DNA from: Thoreauomyces humboldtii
Lineage: Eukaryota; Chytridiomycota; Chytridiomycetes; Spizellomycetales; Powellomycetaceae
Reading direction: 5' to 3'
DNA length: 10,553 bases
Assembly (NCBI GenBank): GCA_027596035.1
Contig: JADGJA010000800.1
Location: forward strand, 1 to 10,553
Shown: piece by piece, positions 9,361 through 10,553 of the stretch
Layout of the letters: every line of letters starts with the position of its first letter
How positions within the stretch are numbered: the first letter of the stretch is position 1
The notes under the pieces: model-generated
The model's input: only the letters and a program-made list of their open reading frames with translations
Database searches by the model: none
What the model was told of the DNA's origin: nothing
Program-made: the position numbers and the translations under genes

Positions 9361-9636
9361 TTTTCTGGCACCAACCACCATGCCCGGAAAACCGCTGCGC
9401 GGAAGCTGACGAACAAGGTAGGTCGTCCGAGGCATCTGGTTCGCCTTCGCCCCGTAGTCGGCCAGGAAAGTCGGCGTCTTGGCGACGTTTTCCAGACGGC
9501 CAACTGACCGGTTTTTGGGCGAGCTCAACCAGAATTCATCGGACGTGGAAAGAAAGTAGCGGTAGCAGACCCGTTTGGATTCGGGGTGATGGCTGTCTTT
9601 CTGCTCGGGTACTTTACGTATAGTTTGCGTCCCATT
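9361..9636 (-). other. Exon-like open frame, unidentified protein fragment
   Basis: On the minus strand a frame is open from just after TAA 9639-9637. It encodes a protein-like sequence including SDEFWLSSPKNRSVGRLENV, KTPTFLADYGAKANQMPRTT and YLVRQLPRSGFPGMVVGARK. Most third positions are G or C, and no family is recognised. It reaches a consensus donor, AAAA then GTGAGT at 9360-9355, after which the frame becomes AT-rich and non-coding in character. A pyrimidine-rich acceptor ending GTCAG at 9260 would give a 101-nt intron and a ten-codon tail ending in TGA at about 9230. No start codon or clear upstream acceptor could be placed. An ATG at about 9625 in another frame, opening MGRKLYVKYPSRK, may belong to the same broken gene. 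It overlaps the F-box-like 3' end on the opposite strand if the proposed splice is real. Confidence 0.35.
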
Positions 9637-9827
9637 TTATAAAGCCAGTTCCTTGGACCCAGGATCTATACTACCGTACATCCTCCCGGTCCTCGTCTGC
9701 GACGCCCCTTTGCCCTGACCGGGTAGCTTAGAAGTCTTCTTCACTGCTACGTAATGCTGTGTTTGACCCCCCAGCGAAACCCTCTTACTGTCATGAGCAA
9801 ACCTTCGTTCGGGCCACACCGGCATGA

Positions 9828-10553
9828 TACACGGTCGGCAACCCAGCACGTCCCTCGTTCCCCCCAGCGGATCAAGAAGCTCTTTCGTCCCTTATCTACG
9901 AGGAGCTGACTCGTACCGACCGCGAGCCAGCTCGCGGAACGGGTGAGGCTACGAGCTGTCCAAGTACGGGTGACCGGGCACCACTTTTTCCCACGGCGCC
10001 GAGACGGCACTCTATTGCAGCTACCAGACTACTGCCCAGAACCCGCCTACCGGTGATCATGTACGGGAGTGGATCCTGAGCATCAAGCATCTCGGCAAGC
10101 TCGGCGAGGCGGTAACCACCTTGCTGCCGAGCAATCCGAAAGCCCTTTGCATCCCAATGGCACCCCAGCCTCTCATTGCAGACCTTCCTGGCGTCCATTC
10201 ACTAGATTCAGCGTTGCAGGATATCTGTGGATGGGATGGGATCCCTTGATTGTCTGAAGCTGGCAAGCGCAACTCTCGGCGAACGTTCTGCATAATCAGT
10301 TGTCGAAGCTTATCGAAACGCTGTTTTCTACCCTCTTCCGGCAGTGAAACTCCCGATGAGCTTATTATCCGAGCTCAATGCGAGCGAACCATGACAGTCC
10401 AGCAACTATCGCTCTTCCCTGTGTTTCCTCGCCGCCATACGCTGTTCCCCGAAACCCCGGGGGATGCTGTCCCTCGGCTTGCGTCAGACACATTTTTGAA
10501 AGTCCTTCCTCGATCTGCTAGGTTTGCAAACCGGCGATATCACATGATAGCCC
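9828..10553 (+). pseudogene. Possible decayed gene in several frames, running off the window
   Basis: Coding-like plus-strand segments succeed one another in different frames. The frame at 9828-10079 includes ADQEALSSLIYEELTRTDRE. The frame at 9974-10249 includes DHVREWILSIKHLGKLGEAV and ADLPGVHSLDSALQDICGWD. The segment 10258-10347 includes LSANVLHNQLSKLIETLFST. The frame of the second segment is then open from 10250 to the window end, including TPDELIIRAQCERTMTVQQL. The pattern suggests one gene broken by indels and a stop, but no homology is recognised. The minus strand at 9896-10198 is also open with a plausible composition, so strand and coding status are uncertain. No intron explaining the frame changes was found. 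Confidence 0.3.

Noticed and set aside
9618..9645. TATAAAA on the minus strand near 9630 as a TATA box
   Set aside because: It directly abuts an ATG, which is too close for a promoter element. No supported gene starts there.

Overview
The window is nuclear DNA from a GC-rich eukaryote with many short introns of about 57-101 nt, using GT donors, AG acceptors and CTGAC-like branch points. Two large intact genes, a tRNA gene and a decayed right end are visible. The best organism guess is a zoosporic (flagellated) fungus or a related flagellate. This rests on a fungal-style mitochondrial PPR protein beside a WDR49/CFAP337-type EF-hand/WD40 protein, a family linked to cilia and flagella. It is inference, because no taxonomic marker is present.

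Layout. 1-439: upstream DNA without a supported gene. 440-3118 (+): a two-exon gene for a pentatricopeptide-repeat (PPR) protein with a mitochondrial-type N-terminus. 3119-3334: short spacer between convergent genes. 3335-7168 (-): a ten-exon gene for a WDR49-like protein of about 1049 residues. Its exon chain was assembled by splice sites and reading phase, and every junction restores conserved WD40 or EF-hand sequence. 7645-7716 (-): tRNA-Glu(UUC) with a T-run terminator. 7852-7888 (+): an inverted, diverged copy of the 5' half of that tRNA gene with its 5' flank. 8568-9263 (+): a decayed F-box-like gene that needs two compensating frameshifts. 9264-10553: only coding-like fragments, namely an exon-like minus-strand frame ending at a GTGAGT donor and a broken plus-strand frame chain running off the window.

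The genes do not form a pathway. The PPR protein would act on mitochondrial RNA and the WD40/EF-hand protein probably in the flagellum. The main contrast is between an intact left 7.2 kb and a right 3 kb that looks like a decaying, rearranged segment around a tRNA gene. I found no CRISPR array, no recognisable complete transposon and no clearly new system. The items most worth checking are the compensated frameshifts, the tRNA inverted duplication, and a competing splice donor in the WD40 gene that would create an immediate stop.
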